Assembly: GCA_017416465.1 (NCBI GenBank)
Contig: JAFQCK010000089.1
Coordinates: 30,039 to 94,038, forward strand
Source of the DNA: Lachnospiraceae bacterium
GTDB taxonomy: Bacteria > Bacillota > Clostridia > Lachnospirales > Lachnospiraceae
DNA length: 64,000 nt
Direction of reading: 5' to 3'
Shown here: positions 9,306-19,361 of the stretch, piece after piece
How positions within the stretch are numbered: the first letter of the stretch is position 1
Layout of the letters: each line of letters starts with the position of its first letter
The notes under the pieces: model-generated
Seen by the model: only the letters and a program-made list of their open reading frames with translations
Told to the model about the DNA's origin: nothing
Databases searched by the model: none
Position numbers and translations under genes: made by a program

Positions 9306-11339
9306 ATGAAAAAGACAGATATTGGTGTGGCATTATATCTATTAGCTGCAATTGTATTTATGATTATTTCAGTACCGGCTGGAATGTTAGATGTTTTGCT
9401 TGCATTAAACTTTTTTGTTTCTATGGTAATATTATTTAATGCTTTCTTTTCAAAAGAGCCATTGGATATGTCAGCATTTCCAACTATTCTTTTAATTACA
9501 ACTATTTTTAGAATTTCATTAAATATTTCTTCAACTAAATTGATTTTAAAAACAGGTAATCCGGGACAGGTTGTAAGAACTTTTGGTGAATTCGTTGGTA
9601 AAGGTGATCCGATTATTGGTATTATTATCTTTATTATTTTGATTATTGTTCAGTTTATGGTTATCAATAAAGGTTCTGAACGTGTTGCTGAGGTAACAGC
9701 AAGATTTACGCTTGATGCTATGCCGGGTAAGCAGATGGCTATTGATGCTGATTTAAATACCGGTGCGATTAATGATGCACAGGCTAAAGAACGAAGAGAA
9801 AAGATTGCTAAGGAATCGGCATTCTTCGGTTCTATGGATGGTGCGGTTAAGTATGTTAAAGGAGATGCAACTGCAGGTCTTATTATTACTTGTGTAAATA
9901 TTATTGGCGGTTTAATTATGGGTGTTACAAGAATGGAAATGCCTATTGGAGAAGCATTTAATTATTATACAATTATAACTATTGGTGATGGTCTGGTAAG
10001 TTCGATTCCTTCGCTTATGATATCACTGGCAACAGGTATACTTGTTACTAAGAACGCAGATGATGATGACTTGGGCTCATCAATTTTCAAACAGTTATTT
10101 ACAATTAATAAAGTGTTGTATTATGTTGGTGGTGCATTGATTTTCCTCGGTATTTTCACTCCGCTTCCAATATATATCTTTGTTCCATTTGGATTGGTTG
10201 CAATATTTATAGGAAGAAAAAAGAGCAAAGAAGCAGATGTTTCTCTTATTGAAAGCGAAGTAGATATGGCAGAAGCGGAAGCCGAAGAAATAAGACGACC
10301 TGAAAATGTTACATCACTTCTTTCGGTTGACCCTATCGAATTGGAATTTGGTTATGGAATTATTCCTCTTGCAGATGTTAATCAAGGAGGAGATTTAATT
10401 GACAGAGTAGTAATGATTAGAAGGCAGATTGCTCTTGAATTAGGTGCTGTTGTACCGATTATTCGTTTGAGAGATAATATTCAGCTTAATCCGAACCAGT
10501 ATATTATTAAGATAAAAGGTATACAGGTAAGTGAAGGTGAGATTTTATTTGACCACTATATGGCGATGAATCCGGGGTATGTTGAGGAAGAGATTAGCGG
10601 TATTCCAACATTTGAGCCTTCGTTCCATTTACCTGCTTTGTGGATTACTGAAAGTCAGAGAGAAAGAGCGGAAACTATGGGATATACTGTAGTAGATCCA
10701 CCTTCTATTATAGCAACACACTTGACAGAGGTCGTAAGAAATCATATTTCTGAACTTCTTACAAGACAGGATGTATCAAATCTTATTGATAATATCAAAG
10801 ATGCTAATAGTGCACTTATTGATGAGCTTATTCCAAAGCTTCTTAATATTGGTGAAATTCAGAAAGTATTACAAAACCTTTTGAAAGAAAGTATTTCAAT
10901 CAGAGATTTACTTACAATACTTGAAACACTTGCAGACCATGCAACTATTACAAGAGATACAGATGTATTGACTGAGTATGTGCGACAAAGTTTGAAACGA
11001 GCAATTTCAAGTAAATTCTTTAGTCAGACTGAATCTACTACAATAATTACACTTGACCCTACGATAGAACAGCAGATAATGAATTCAGTAAAACAGTCTG
11101 AACAGGGTGCATATATTACTTTGGAGCCTGAGGTTACAAAGCAGATAATAAAATCAACCGAAGAAATGATTGATAAATTGGAAAAAATGGGAAAACCTGC
11201 AATAATCATAACTTCGCCTATTGTCAGAATGTATTATAAACGTCTGACACAGGATTATTTCAAAGATTTGATTGTTATTTCCTATAATGAAATTGAATCA
11301 AATGTTGAATTACAGTCAGTTGGGATGGTGAGCACATAA
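9306..11339 (+). CDS. flhA: Flagellar export protein FlhA
   Basis: A 677-aa subunit that forms the nonameric ring docking export substrates and chaperones. The N-terminal half has about eight membrane helices with the FHIPEP signature (ARFTLDAMPGKQMAIDADLN). The C-terminal half (~330-677) is the cytoplasmic domain. Start ATG 9306 has AAAGGAGAGC upstream. The stop overlaps the flhF start. Confidence 0.96.
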   Translation: MKKTDIGVALYLLAAIVFMIISVPAGMLDVLLALNFFVSMVILFNAFFSKEPLDMSAFPTILLITTIFRISLNISSTKLILKTGNPGQVVRTFGEFVGKGDPIIGIIIFIILIIVQFMVINKGSERVAEVTARFTLDAMPGKQMAIDADLNTGAINDAQAKERREKIAKESAFFGSMDGAVKYVKGDATAGLIITCVNIIGGLIMGVTRMEMPIGEAFNYYTIITIGDGLVSSIPSLMISLATGILVTKNADDDDLGSSIFKQLFTINKVLYYVGGALIFLGIFTPLPIYIFVPFGLVAIFIGRKKSKEADVSLIESEVDMAEAEAEEIRRPENVTSLLSVDPIELEFGYGIIPLADVNQGGDLIDRVVMIRRQIALELGAVVPIIRLRDNIQLNPNQYIIKIKGIQVSEGEILFDHYMAMNPGYVEEEISGIPTFEPSFHLPALWITESQRERAETMGYTVVDPPSIIATHLTEVVRNHISELLTRQDVSNLIDNIKDANSALIDELIPKLLNIGEIQKVLQNLLKESISIRDLLTILETLADHATITRDTDVLTEYVRQSLKRAISSKFFSQTESTTIITLDPTIEQQIMNSVKQSEQGAYITLEPEVTKQIIKSTEEMIDKLEKMGKPAIIITSPIVRMYYKRLTQDYFKDLIVISYNEIESNVELQSVGMVST

Positions 11340-12484
11340 TGATAATCAAAAAATTTACAGCAGAAACTGAGCAGGAAGCTGTGATGCAAGCAAAGGAAGA
11401 GATGGGCAGTAATGCCATAGTTCTTAATATAAAAACAATAAAACAAAGAGGAATAAGAAAGTTTTTTAAAAAAGATATTGTTGAAGTAACAGCAGCACTG
11501 GAAGAAAAAACTACAGCATCTATTCCGATTGAAAAAATCAGCTTAGCATTAGGAAAAGAAGATTTAGAGCAACGAGTTGCAATAGAGGAAAAATTAGATA
11601 ATCTTCAAACAATGCTTGAACAAAGAATAAGTGATAATACAAAAAAATCATTAGCTTCGGATGTAAAAGTTGAGAAAAATGTAAATCATACATTTATGCA
11701 ATTAATATATAATCAGCTTATTGAAAATGAAGTTGATGAAAAATATGTAAATCAGATAATTTCTGAGATAGAATCTTCATTAAGGAAAGAGAATACTTTA
11801 GACACTATTTTGGCATCTGTTTATCAGAAGATAGTTTTAAAATTAGGACTTCCTGATCCGATTATTTTACAGGAAAAGAATCCACAGATAGTGTTTTTTA
11901 TAGGACCTACGGGAGTTGGTAAAACAACTACCATAGCTAAAATTGCATCTGATTTTAAGATTAATAAGAATGCAAAAGTTGCACTTATTACATCTGATAC
12001 TTATAGAATTGCGGCTGTAGAACAGTTAAGAACATATGCGAATATTTTAAACGTTTCTTTATCAGTAGTATATACTGTTGAAGAATTAAATAATGAGATT
12101 GCAAGTTATAAGGATTATGATTTGATTTTAGTTGATACAGCCGGAAGATCACATAAGAATAAAGAACAATATCAGGAAATTGAACATTTTGTAAATGACT
12201 GCATAATTCCTGAAGAATTTACTAAGAAGATGTATCTTGTGCTTAGTGCAACATCTAAATATAGAGATTTGAAAAATATCGTTGATGTTTATGATCAGGT
12301 TGGAAAATATAGTCTTATATTTACAAAGACTGATGAAACAACAGCACTAGGAAATGTATTTAACATAAGATTAAAGACAAATGCAGATTTATCATATATA
12401 ACAGGTGGTCAGACAGTACCTGATGATATAAGTATTATTGACCCACAGATGCTTGCTAAAAGTTTATTAGGAGGTGGGGAATAA
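11339..12484 (+). CDS. flhF: Signal-recognition-particle-like GTPase FlhF
   Basis: A 381-aa GTPase controlling flagellar number and position. The basic N-terminal B domain (MIIKKFTAETEQEAVMQAKE) is followed by a linker, then the NG domain with G1 GPTGVGKTTT (~residue 190), DTYRIAAVEQLR, G3 DTAGRSHKN and the specificity motif TKTDE. It overlaps flhA and flhG by one base each, a typical flhA-flhF-flhG unit. Confidence 0.95.
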   Translation: MIIKKFTAETEQEAVMQAKEEMGSNAIVLNIKTIKQRGIRKFFKKDIVEVTAALEEKTTASIPIEKISLALGKEDLEQRVAIEEKLDNLQTMLEQRISDNTKKSLASDVKVEKNVNHTFMQLIYNQLIENEVDEKYVNQIISEIESSLRKENTLDTILASVYQKIVLKLGLPDPIILQEKNPQIVFFIGPTGVGKTTTIAKIASDFKINKNAKVALITSDTYRIAAVEQLRTYANILNVSLSVVYTVEELNNEIASYKDYDLILVDTAGRSHKNKEQYQEIEHFVNDCIIPEEFTKKMYLVLSATSKYRDLKNIVDVYDQVGKYSLIFTKTDETTALGNVFNIRLKTNADLSYITGGQTVPDDISIIDPQMLAKSLLGGGE

Positions 12485-13383
12485 TGGATCAGGCACAAAA
12501 GCTAAGAGAGATGATGGAAAATACAAAAGAAAATTCAGTAACTGACAATAATTCCGGTAATTGTAAAATTATCACAGTTACGAGTGGTAAGGGTGGAGTT
12601 GGAAAAACCAGTCTTTCTGTCAACCTTGCAATTCAGTTTAGACAACAGGGAAAGAGTGTTTTGATATTTGATGCGGATTTTGGACTTGCTAATATAGAAG
12701 TTATGCTTGGAGCAGTTCCTGAGTATAATTTAACTGACTTGGTTTATAGAGGCAAGGAACTAAAAGATATTATTATGAAAGGTCCTATGGATATTGGATT
12801 TATATCGGGTGGTTCAGGAGTTACCGGATTTGATGATATATCTAAAGATCAGATAGTGTATCTTGTTAATAAATTAAAAGAACTTGAAAGTATGGTTGAT
12901 ATTATAATAATAGATACCGGAGCAGGAATTTCAAGTGCAGTCATGGATTTTGTTGTGGCAAGTGATGAAGTGTTGTTAGTTACTACACCTGAGCCTACTT
13001 CTATAACAGATTCTTACTCTTTATTGAAAGTGTTAAGTAAGAATGAAAATTTTGATAAAGATAATACAAGAATCAGAATAATAACTAACAGAGTAAGTAA
13101 TTCGGATGAAGGTATTAATTTATATAATAAGTTAAATGTAGTTGTTGGTAAATTTTTGAATATTAATGTTGGATTTCTAGGTTCAATTGAAGCTGATGTT
13201 AATATGTCTAAGTCAGTAATTCAGCAAAAACCTGTCAGTATTGCTTATCCAAACTCAAAAGGTGCTAAATGCATTAAAGAACTTGCTAAAAAGATTTTGG
13301 AAATTAAAGAAAATGAAGAGAATAAGCCTAAAGGTTTATCAATGTTCTTTATGAGAAAATTCAAAATGAATAAAGGGGGCTGA
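12484..13383 (+). CDS. flhG: MinD/ParA-family ATPase FlhG (YlxH)
   Basis: A 299-aa ATPase that limits flagellar number and stimulates the FlhF GTPase. The deviant Walker A SGKGGVGKTSLSVNLA is at ~34-49, with DADFGLANIEVMLG after it and DTGAGIS as Walker B. The N-terminal 20 residues (QAKLREMM-like helix) match the FlhF-activating element. The C-terminus is lysine rich (KFKMNKGG), consistent with membrane association. It overlaps flhF by one base. Confidence 0.94.
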   Translation: MDQAQKLREMMENTKENSVTDNNSGNCKIITVTSGKGGVGKTSLSVNLAIQFRQQGKSVLIFDADFGLANIEVMLGAVPEYNLTDLVYRGKELKDIIMKGPMDIGFISGGSGVTGFDDISKDQIVYLVNKLKELESMVDIIIIDTGAGISSAVMDFVVASDEVLLVTTPEPTSITDSYSLLKVLSKNENFDKDNTRIRIITNRVSNSDEGINLYNKLNVVVGKFLNINVGFLGSIEADVNMSKSVIQQKPVSIAYPNSKGAKCIKELAKKILEIKENEENKPKGLSMFFMRKFKMNKGG

Positions 13384-13387
13384 GATT

Positions 13388-14125
13388 ATGATTTCAAGGA
13401 TTATTTCACCCGGAGACAGATTAGAGATTACGAAAGTTGTTAGTGAAAAGAAGAGAAAACAGCTTGAGGAAGAAAATTCTGTTTTTGCAAAAACGCTGAT
13501 TAGTCAGGTATATGATGTTATTGATGAAACACAATTAAAAATTGCTATGCCAATTGTAGAAGGAAGAGTGATTCCACTGCCGGTTAATGAAAGGTTTGAT
13601 GTGTGTTTTTATACAAATGGCGGATTATATAAAAGTGGTTTTACTGTAATTGAAAGATATAAGGAAAATGGATTATATGTACTTGTAATAGACCTTATAT
13701 ATGAGTTGAAAAAATTTCAAAGAAGGCAGTATTACAGATTTGAATGTGTGTTGGAGGTTGATTTTGTAAAAGTAGATGAAGAATTTTTAAAGAATGAAGT
13801 TGACGACTACATATTAGATGAAAAATTTGATGAAACACCTAAGCAACGTGGTATAATAATGGATATTAGTGGTGGGGGTATTAGGTTTGTTTCAGATGAA
13901 AAATTAGAAAAAAATTCTGTAGTTTTACTTAAACTTGATTTAGTATTTAATGATAATCAAAGGCTAAAAATAATTATGGGAAAAGTCTTGTCCTCAAATA
14001 AAACAAAGAACAATACAGGGATGTATGAACAAAGAATAGAATATTGTGATATTAAGGGGGCAATTAGAGAAAAGATTATTAAGTATATTTTTGAACAGGA
14101 AAGAAAAATGCGCCACAGAGAATAG
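13388..14125 (+). CDS. PilZ-domain c-di-GMP-binding flagellar brake-type protein (YcgR/YpfA-like)
   Basis: A 245-aa protein with an N-terminal YcgR-like beta domain (GDRLEI, then residues ~20-110) and a C-terminal PilZ domain. The PilZ c-di-GMP contacts are seen as the basic cluster QRRQYYRFEC and the DISGGGIRF motif. Family members bind the motor and slow or stop swimming at high c-di-GMP. A GGDEF-EAL protein at 44382-47072 could supply or remove the ligand. Located 4 nt after flhG, so it is part of the fla/che operon. Confidence 0.88.
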   Translation: MISRIISPGDRLEITKVVSEKKRKQLEEENSVFAKTLISQVYDVIDETQLKIAMPIVEGRVIPLPVNERFDVCFYTNGGLYKSGFTVIERYKENGLYVLVIDLIYELKKFQRRQYYRFECVLEVDFVKVDEEFLKNEVDDYILDEKFDETPKQRGIIMDISGGGIRFVSDEKLEKNSVVLLKLDLVFNDNQRLKIIMGKVLSSNKTKNNTGMYEQRIEYCDIKGAIREKIIKYIFEQERKMRHRE

Positions 14126-14173
14126 TTATTAATAATGTTCCTCGAAGTTGACGTTTTGGAAATGGAGGAAAAA

Positions 14174-15292
14174 ATGGGTGATAAATTTAAAATTTTAATT
14201 ATAGATGACTCTGCACTTATGAGAAGTGTAGAATCTGATATAATAGGAAAAGATAATCGCTTTGAAGTGGTTGACACAGCGCCGGATGGTGTAACCGGAC
14301 TTGATTTACTTATAAGAAACAACGGACAATATGATTTGGTTTTATTAGATGTTAATATGCCTAAGATGAATGGTCTTGAGGTTCTTACAAGAATACAAAA
14401 GTATAAACTTCGATGTAAAGTAATTATGGTTAGTACTCTTGTTAAAGAGGGTGCACATGAAACAATTCTTGCTCTTGAAAGAGGAGCTGTTGATTTTGTT
14501 TTAAAACCTTCAGCAGCTAAAGGAGAGAGCAGAGATGAGTTTGAAAAGAAGTTGTTGGTCGCTATTGCAGCGGCTCTTGGTTGCGATGATGGTGTAAATG
14601 AAAATTACAAAAAGGTTGATTCATTAAAAAAACAAATTTTAGCTATCAATGATTCCAATAGGAACGGTCTTTCAAGAAACAGAAGTAGCAATAACAGAGA
14701 TAATGTAATTGTTGCAATTGCCTGTTCTACAGGAGGACCAAAGACACTTAAGGAAATTATTCCGAAACTGCCTAAGGATATTGATGTACCTATAGTTTTA
14801 GTACAACATATGCCTATGGGATTTACAAAATCTTTAGCAGACCGATTAGATGAATTAAGTGAAATTGATGTTACAGAAGCTGTAGATGGAGAAAAGCTTG
14901 AAAAAGGACATGTATACATAGCTCCTGGTGGAAAACAACTTAGGATAGCAAAAGGAATTGGTTCGTCACATGTAATTAAACTTACAGATGAAGAACCGAG
15001 AGATGGCCTTAGACCTTGTGCTAATATTATGTATGAATCACTCGCAGATATGGGATATGAAAAAATATTATGCGTAGTACTTACAGGAATGGGTGCAGAT
15101 GGAAGAGCCGGAATTGAAAAATTGTCTAAAACAAAAGAAACTTATACGATTGCGCAAGATGCAGACACATGTGTAGTGTATGGAATGCCTAGAGCAATTG
15201 TAAGTAGCGGACTGGCAGATGAAGTGTTACCACTTGATGCTATAGCCGGTTCAATAATAAAAAACGTGGGGGTGCTAAGCGATGGACGTTAG
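14174..15292 (+). CDS. cheB: Chemotaxis protein-glutamate methylesterase CheB
   Basis: A 372-aa two-domain enzyme that removes methyl groups from chemoreceptors. The receiver domain has phosphoacceptor D59 (LLDVNMPKMNG). The C-terminal esterase has the catalytic serine in ACSTGGPKTL, the histidine in VQHMPMGF and the aspartate in GMGADG. ATG 14174 is chosen because GGAGG lies five bases upstream; ATG 14135 would add 13 unusual residues. The end overlaps cheA by 11 nt. Confidence 0.94.
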   Translation: MGDKFKILIIDDSALMRSVESDIIGKDNRFEVVDTAPDGVTGLDLLIRNNGQYDLVLLDVNMPKMNGLEVLTRIQKYKLRCKVIMVSTLVKEGAHETILALERGAVDFVLKPSAAKGESRDEFEKKLLVAIAAALGCDDGVNENYKKVDSLKKQILAINDSNRNGLSRNRSSNNRDNVIVAIACSTGGPKTLKEIIPKLPKDIDVPIVLVQHMPMGFTKSLADRLDELSEIDVTEAVDGEKLEKGHVYIAPGGKQLRIAKGIGSSHVIKLTDEEPRDGLRPCANIMYESLADMGYEKILCVVLTGMGADGRAGIEKLSKTKETYTIAQDADTCVVYGMPRAIVSSGLADEVLPLDAIAGSIIKNVGVLSDGR

Positions 15293-17339
15293 CCAGTATT
15301 TAGAGATTTTTATTGATGAAACAAAAGAACATTTACAAAATTTAAATGAGCAGTTGCTTGTTATTGAAAAGGAGCCTGAGAATACAGATACTATTAACGA
15401 GATATTCAGAGCGGCTCACTCTCTTAAGGGTATGGCAGGAACTATGGGCTTTAAGAGAATGCAGAAATTAACACATCAGATGGAAGATGTATTTTCTGAA
15501 ATCAGAAATGGTAAGATGACTGTAACTCCTAATCTTGTGGATGTATTATTCCAATGTTTGGATGCGTTGGAAACGTATCTTGATTTGATTATGGAATCAG
15601 GAGATGAAGGAGATAATGATAATGAGCCTATATTAAATCAGTTAGAGGCCATTATGTCAGGTAAGGCAGTAGTAAAAGAAGAAGTATCAGAGCCTGCTAA
15701 GAAAGCAGAAGTTGCATCATCAGGTGATTCTAAGAAAGAAAAATATAAAGACTTTGTATTTGCAGATTTTGAAAAGCATGCTATGGAAGAAGCATTTTCA
15801 AAGAATTTGAATGTGTATGCTATAACAGTTTTCGTTGATGAGAATTGTTTACTTAAAGCAGCAAGAGCTTTCCTTGTATTTAAGAATCTTGAAGATGCAG
15901 GTGAAATTATTAAATCTAATCCACCGGCACAGGATATAGAAGATGAAAAATTTGAATTTGACTTTAGTATTTGTATTATCACAAAAGAGTCATTAGAAAA
16001 AGTTATTTCAATCATCAAAGATGTTTCTGAAATTAAAGATGCAATTGGTGAGAAACTTGATAAAGTTCCGGAAGATCCTAAAAAAGAAGTTGTTAAAGTA
16101 GAAGCTGAAGAGAAGAAAACAGAGGCACCTGCACAGGCAGCATCTAAAGGACAGACAGGAAAAGGTAATGGTAAGCCTATAGTTAACCGTTCAGTGCGTG
16201 TTGATATTGAGAAACTTGATGTACTTATGAATCTTGTTAGTGAGCTTATTATTGCTAAGAATGGTCTTGTATCACAGAGTAATAGTGATACAGTTGGAGT
16301 TCGTTCGCAGGCGTTTTATGAACAGATAGAATATCTTGAAAGAGTAACAACTAATCTTCATGAATCAGTTATGAAGGTTCGAATGATGCCTATCGAAACT
16401 GTAACACAGAAATTCCCTAGAATGATTCGTGACCTTACTAAGAAACTTAATAAGAATATGGAACTCATTATGACTGGTGAGGATACAGAATTAGATAGAA
16501 CAGTTATTGATGAAATTGGTGATCCACTTATGCACTTACTTCGTAATTCAGCAGACCATGGTCTCGAATCACCGGAAGTGAGAGTTCAAAAAGGAAAACC
16601 AGAGATGGGAACAATCAGACTTGATGCATATCAGGATGGTAACAATGTTGTTATTGAAGTTGGTGATGATGGTAATGGTATTGATGTTGAGGCTGTAAGA
16701 AATAAAGCTATTGACAAAGGTACAGTTACAGCTGAACAGGCTGCACTTATGACTGATAAAGAAGTTATTGATTTATTATTTAGACCAAGTTTTTCAACAG
16801 CAAAGGTTGTTTCAGATGTTTCAGGAAGAGGTGTAGGTCTTGATGTTGTTAAATCTAAGATTGAATCTCTTGGTGGAGAAATTGAAGTTAAGACTAAGTT
16901 AGGTGAAGGAAGTACATTTATTATCAGACTTCCACTTACACTTGCAATTATTCAGGCTCTTATGGTTGAACTTGGAGAAGAAAAATATGCAATATCACTT
17001 GGAAGTATTCAGACAATCGAAGATATTCCTGTTTCAGAAATTAAGTATGTACAGACTAAGGAAGTTGTAAACTTAAGAGGTACAGTTATTCCTCTTATCA
17101 GACTTGATTCTGTTTTAGATATTGAGTATACAAATAATGATGAAAGCCTTACAGTTGTAATTGTTAAGAAAGGTGATAAGCTTGCAGGTCTTGTGGTTGA
17201 TAAATTAATTGGACAGCAGGAAATCGTTATTAAATCGTTAGGAAAATATTTAAGTAACAGTAGCAAGATAATTGGTGGCGCAACTATTTTAGGTGATGGT
17301 GAAGTCGCACTAATCCTTGACGTTAATACATTATTATAA
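15282..17339 (+). CDS. cheA: Chemotaxis histidine kinase CheA
   Basis: A 685-aa kinase. Domains in order: HPt with H46 (FRAAHSLKGMAGT), a P2 region (~150-270), a charged Ala/Glu/Lys linker, a dimerisation domain (KLDVLMNLVSELIIAKN), an ATPase domain (N box LMHLLRNSADHGLE, G1 DDGNGID, G2 GRGVGLDVVK) and a CheW-like domain at the C-terminus (~555-685). All catalytic boxes are intact. It overlaps cheB and abuts cheW. Confidence 0.96.
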   Translation: MDVSQYLEIFIDETKEHLQNLNEQLLVIEKEPENTDTINEIFRAAHSLKGMAGTMGFKRMQKLTHQMEDVFSEIRNGKMTVTPNLVDVLFQCLDALETYLDLIMESGDEGDNDNEPILNQLEAIMSGKAVVKEEVSEPAKKAEVASSGDSKKEKYKDFVFADFEKHAMEEAFSKNLNVYAITVFVDENCLLKAARAFLVFKNLEDAGEIIKSNPPAQDIEDEKFEFDFSICIITKESLEKVISIIKDVSEIKDAIGEKLDKVPEDPKKEVVKVEAEEKKTEAPAQAASKGQTGKGNGKPIVNRSVRVDIEKLDVLMNLVSELIIAKNGLVSQSNSDTVGVRSQAFYEQIEYLERVTTNLHESVMKVRMMPIETVTQKFPRMIRDLTKKLNKNMELIMTGEDTELDRTVIDEIGDPLMHLLRNSADHGLESPEVRVQKGKPEMGTIRLDAYQDGNNVVIEVGDDGNGIDVEAVRNKAIDKGTVTAEQAALMTDKEVIDLLFRPSFSTAKVVSDVSGRGVGLDVVKSKIESLGGEIEVKTKLGEGSTFIIRLPLTLAIIQALMVELGEEKYAISLGSIQTIEDIPVSEIKYVQTKEVVNLRGTVIPLIRLDSVLDIEYTNNDESLTVVIVKKGDKLAGLVVDKLIGQQEIVIKSLGKYLSNSSKIIGGATILGDGEVALILDVNTLL

Positions 17340-17353
17340 TGGAGGAGCAGGGT

Positions 17354-17821
17354 ATGGATACAAACATTATCGAAAAAGAAGAAATTAAACAGTATATAGT
17401 AGTAAATTTAGGTGCAGAGCAGTATGGTATTGATATCAGTTATGTTGACAATATCGTTAGAATGCAGAAGATTACAAGAGTACCTAAATCATTAGATTAT
17501 TTCAAAGGAGTAATTAATCTTAGAGGTGAAATTATTCCAATTATGAGCTTAAGAAAGAGATTTAATTTAGAAGAAGATTCTTATACAGATAAAACAAGAA
17601 TTATTATTCTTAAGCCGGAACAGCAAGAGCCTATTGGAATTATTGTAGATTTAGTTAAAGAAGTTATTAATCTAAAAGAAGATGATGTTGATAAGATGGC
17701 TATTGATGTTAGAGATGAACAGTCAAAATATATTTTTGGTGTTGGAAAGAATAACAATAATAATACACTTATCTCATTATTAAATATTAATAATGTAATT
17801 GAGGAATCACTTGTACAATAA
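17354..17821 (+). CDS. cheW: Chemotaxis coupling protein CheW
   Basis: A 155-aa adaptor joining chemoreceptors to CheA. It has the CheW core (QYIVVNLGAEQYGIDI, IVRMQKITRVPKS, GVINLRGEIIPIMSLRKRF) and the late LLNINNVI. ATG 17354 is preferred because GGAGG at 17341-17345 fits it. The ATG at 17339 overlapping the cheA stop adds only five residues. Confidence 0.94.
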   Translation: MDTNIIEKEEIKQYIVVNLGAEQYGIDISYVDNIVRMQKITRVPKSLDYFKGVINLRGEIIPIMSLRKRFNLEEDSYTDKTRIIILKPEQQEPIGIIVDLVKEVINLKEDDVDKMAIDVRDEQSKYIFGVGKNNNNNTLISLLNINNVIEESLVQ

Positions 17822-17836
17822 GGAAGAGTGGGGAAT

Positions 17837-18463
17837 ATGTCGAAAATTGATTTAAATGATTTAAGTAAAATGCAATATGACGTTCTTTCAGAACTTGGTA
17901 ACATTGGGGCAGGCAACGCAACGACTGCCCTTGCTACTATGGTGAATAGAAAAATTGATATTGGTGTTCCACATGTAAGGCTAGTGGAGTTTGACCAGAT
18001 ATCTACAATTATTGGTCCTGAAGAAGATGTAAAAGTCGGAATACTAATTATGCTTCATGGTGATGTTAAGGGTATGATGATGTTTCTTCTTGATGATAAT
18101 ATTGCAAAAAATCTTATTAATATTCTTATGGGAAGACCGGATGGTTCAGAAGTATTGTTTGATGATTTAGAACGTTCTGTAGTTATGGAAATTGGAAATA
18201 TTATTGCAGGTGCGTATTTGAATTCATTATCTGTTATGACCGGTTTGAATATTGAAGTTTCAGTACCTTTATTAGATATTGATATGGCTGGGGCTATTTT
18301 AAGTGTACCGGCAATTGAATTCGGTAAGATTGGTGATAAAGTATTACTAATTGAAACAGAATTTGATGGAGAAGTTGATAAAGCGTATGCAATTAATGGA
18401 TACTATATTTTAGTACCTGAACTTGAGTCTTATGAAAAGATTCTTGGGTCTTTAGGTGTGTAA
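17837..18463 (+). CDS. cheC: CheY-P phosphatase CheC
   Basis: A 208-aa phosphatase of the CheC/CheX/FliY class. Both active-site helices are seen: ELGNIGAGNATTALA and EIGNIIAGAYLNSL. CheC pairs with CheD in the Bacillus-type adaptation system, and cheD follows directly. ATG 17837 is used; the GTG nine bases earlier lies in the ribosome site region (GGAAGAGTGGGG). Confidence 0.93.
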   Translation: MSKIDLNDLSKMQYDVLSELGNIGAGNATTALATMVNRKIDIGVPHVRLVEFDQISTIIGPEEDVKVGILIMLHGDVKGMMMFLLDDNIAKNLINILMGRPDGSEVLFDDLERSVVMEIGNIIAGAYLNSLSVMTGLNIEVSVPLLDIDMAGAILSVPAIEFGKIGDKVLLIETEFDGEVDKAYAINGYYILVPELESYEKILGSLGV

Positions 18464-18501
18464 ATTTTCTTAGAATAATACAATTTGTATAGAGGAAAGA
18501 C

Positions 18502-18990
18502 ATGGAAGAAGTAATTAAAGTTGGTATGGCAGATATGAACACATGTGAACCTCCTAAGAAAATAACTACCTTAGGTCTTGGTTCATGTGTTGGTATCGTA
18601 TTATATGATGAAAAAACAAAATTATGTGGGATGATACATATTATGCTTCCTGACAGTACTAAAATTAAAAATAATTCTAACAGAGCTAAATTTGCAGATA
18701 CGGCGATAGAAGATATGATTATTCAAATGCAACAAAAGGGTACAGACATAAAGAATCTTATTGCTAAAATAGCAGGCGGAGCTCAAATGTTCTCTTATGG
18801 TTCAGGGAACAGTGATTTTGTGCGAGTTGGAGAGAAAAATGTTGAAGCTGTAAAAGAAATATTAAATGAGAAAAAAATTAAGATTGTTGCAGAAGATACA
18901 GGGCTTAATTATGGACGAACAATTATTTTTAATCCAAATGATGGAAAGCTTACTGTTCGTTCAGTAGGTAAGGCTGAGTTAATCCTATAG
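18502..18990 (+). CDS. cheD: Chemoreceptor glutamine deamidase CheD
   Basis: A 162-aa enzyme that deamidates receptor glutamines and binds CheC. The catalytic cysteine C29 (LGLGSCVGIVLYD) and histidine H46 (GMIHIMLPDS) are present, as is the later GGAQMF motif. The ATG at 18502 follows AGAGGAAAG. The 38-nt gap from cheC is the largest inside the che block. Confidence 0.94.
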   Translation: MEEVIKVGMADMNTCEPPKKITTLGLGSCVGIVLYDEKTKLCGMIHIMLPDSTKIKNNSNRAKFADTAIEDMIIQMQQKGTDIKNLIAKIAGGAQMFSYGSGNSDFVRVGEKNVEAVKEILNEKKIKIVAEDTGLNYGRTIIFNPNDGKLTVRSVGKAELIL

Positions 18991-19042
18991 AAAGGTATTA
19001 CAATATCAATAAATAGGATTTCTATAGAAAGGACTTGTGAAT

Positions 19043-19312
19043 ATGAATAGAACAAAATATATTCCGTCAATAGTCATGTTAGCTGCAGCATTTGTAGCAT
19101 GCGTATCTACTATTTATTTTAAATATACAACAAGAGAGATTTTATATATTGTACTAATAATAAGTGTGTGCTTCTTTGGTTTAGGTCATATTATAAGGAT
19201 GATTGCAGAGAAATATCTTGTTGTGGAAACTATTGAAGAGATGAAATCGGAGGAGTCAGAGGAAGAATCTGATAAATCTGAAAGCAAACAGGAAAAAGAT
19301 GAAAAACAATAA
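19043..19312 (+). CDS. Small membrane protein between cheD and sigma-28
   Basis: Product of 89 aa not matched to a named family. It has two predicted membrane helices (residues ~8-25 and ~34-54) and a highly charged Glu/Ser/Lys tail (EEMKSEESEEESDKSESK). ATG 19043 is preferred over GTG 19037 because GAAAGGAC is better spaced. Its place within the fla/che operon suggests a motility-related or envelope role, but nothing in the sequence fixes one. Confidence 0.7.
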   Translation: MNRTKYIPSIVMLAAAFVACVSTIYFKYTTREILYIVLIISVCFFGLGHIIRMIAEKYLVVETIEEMKSEESEEESDKSESKQEKDEKQ

Positions 19313-19361
19313 ATAGCAAATAAAGTATTTGTTTGTTGTATTTAACCGGAGGGTGAATTAG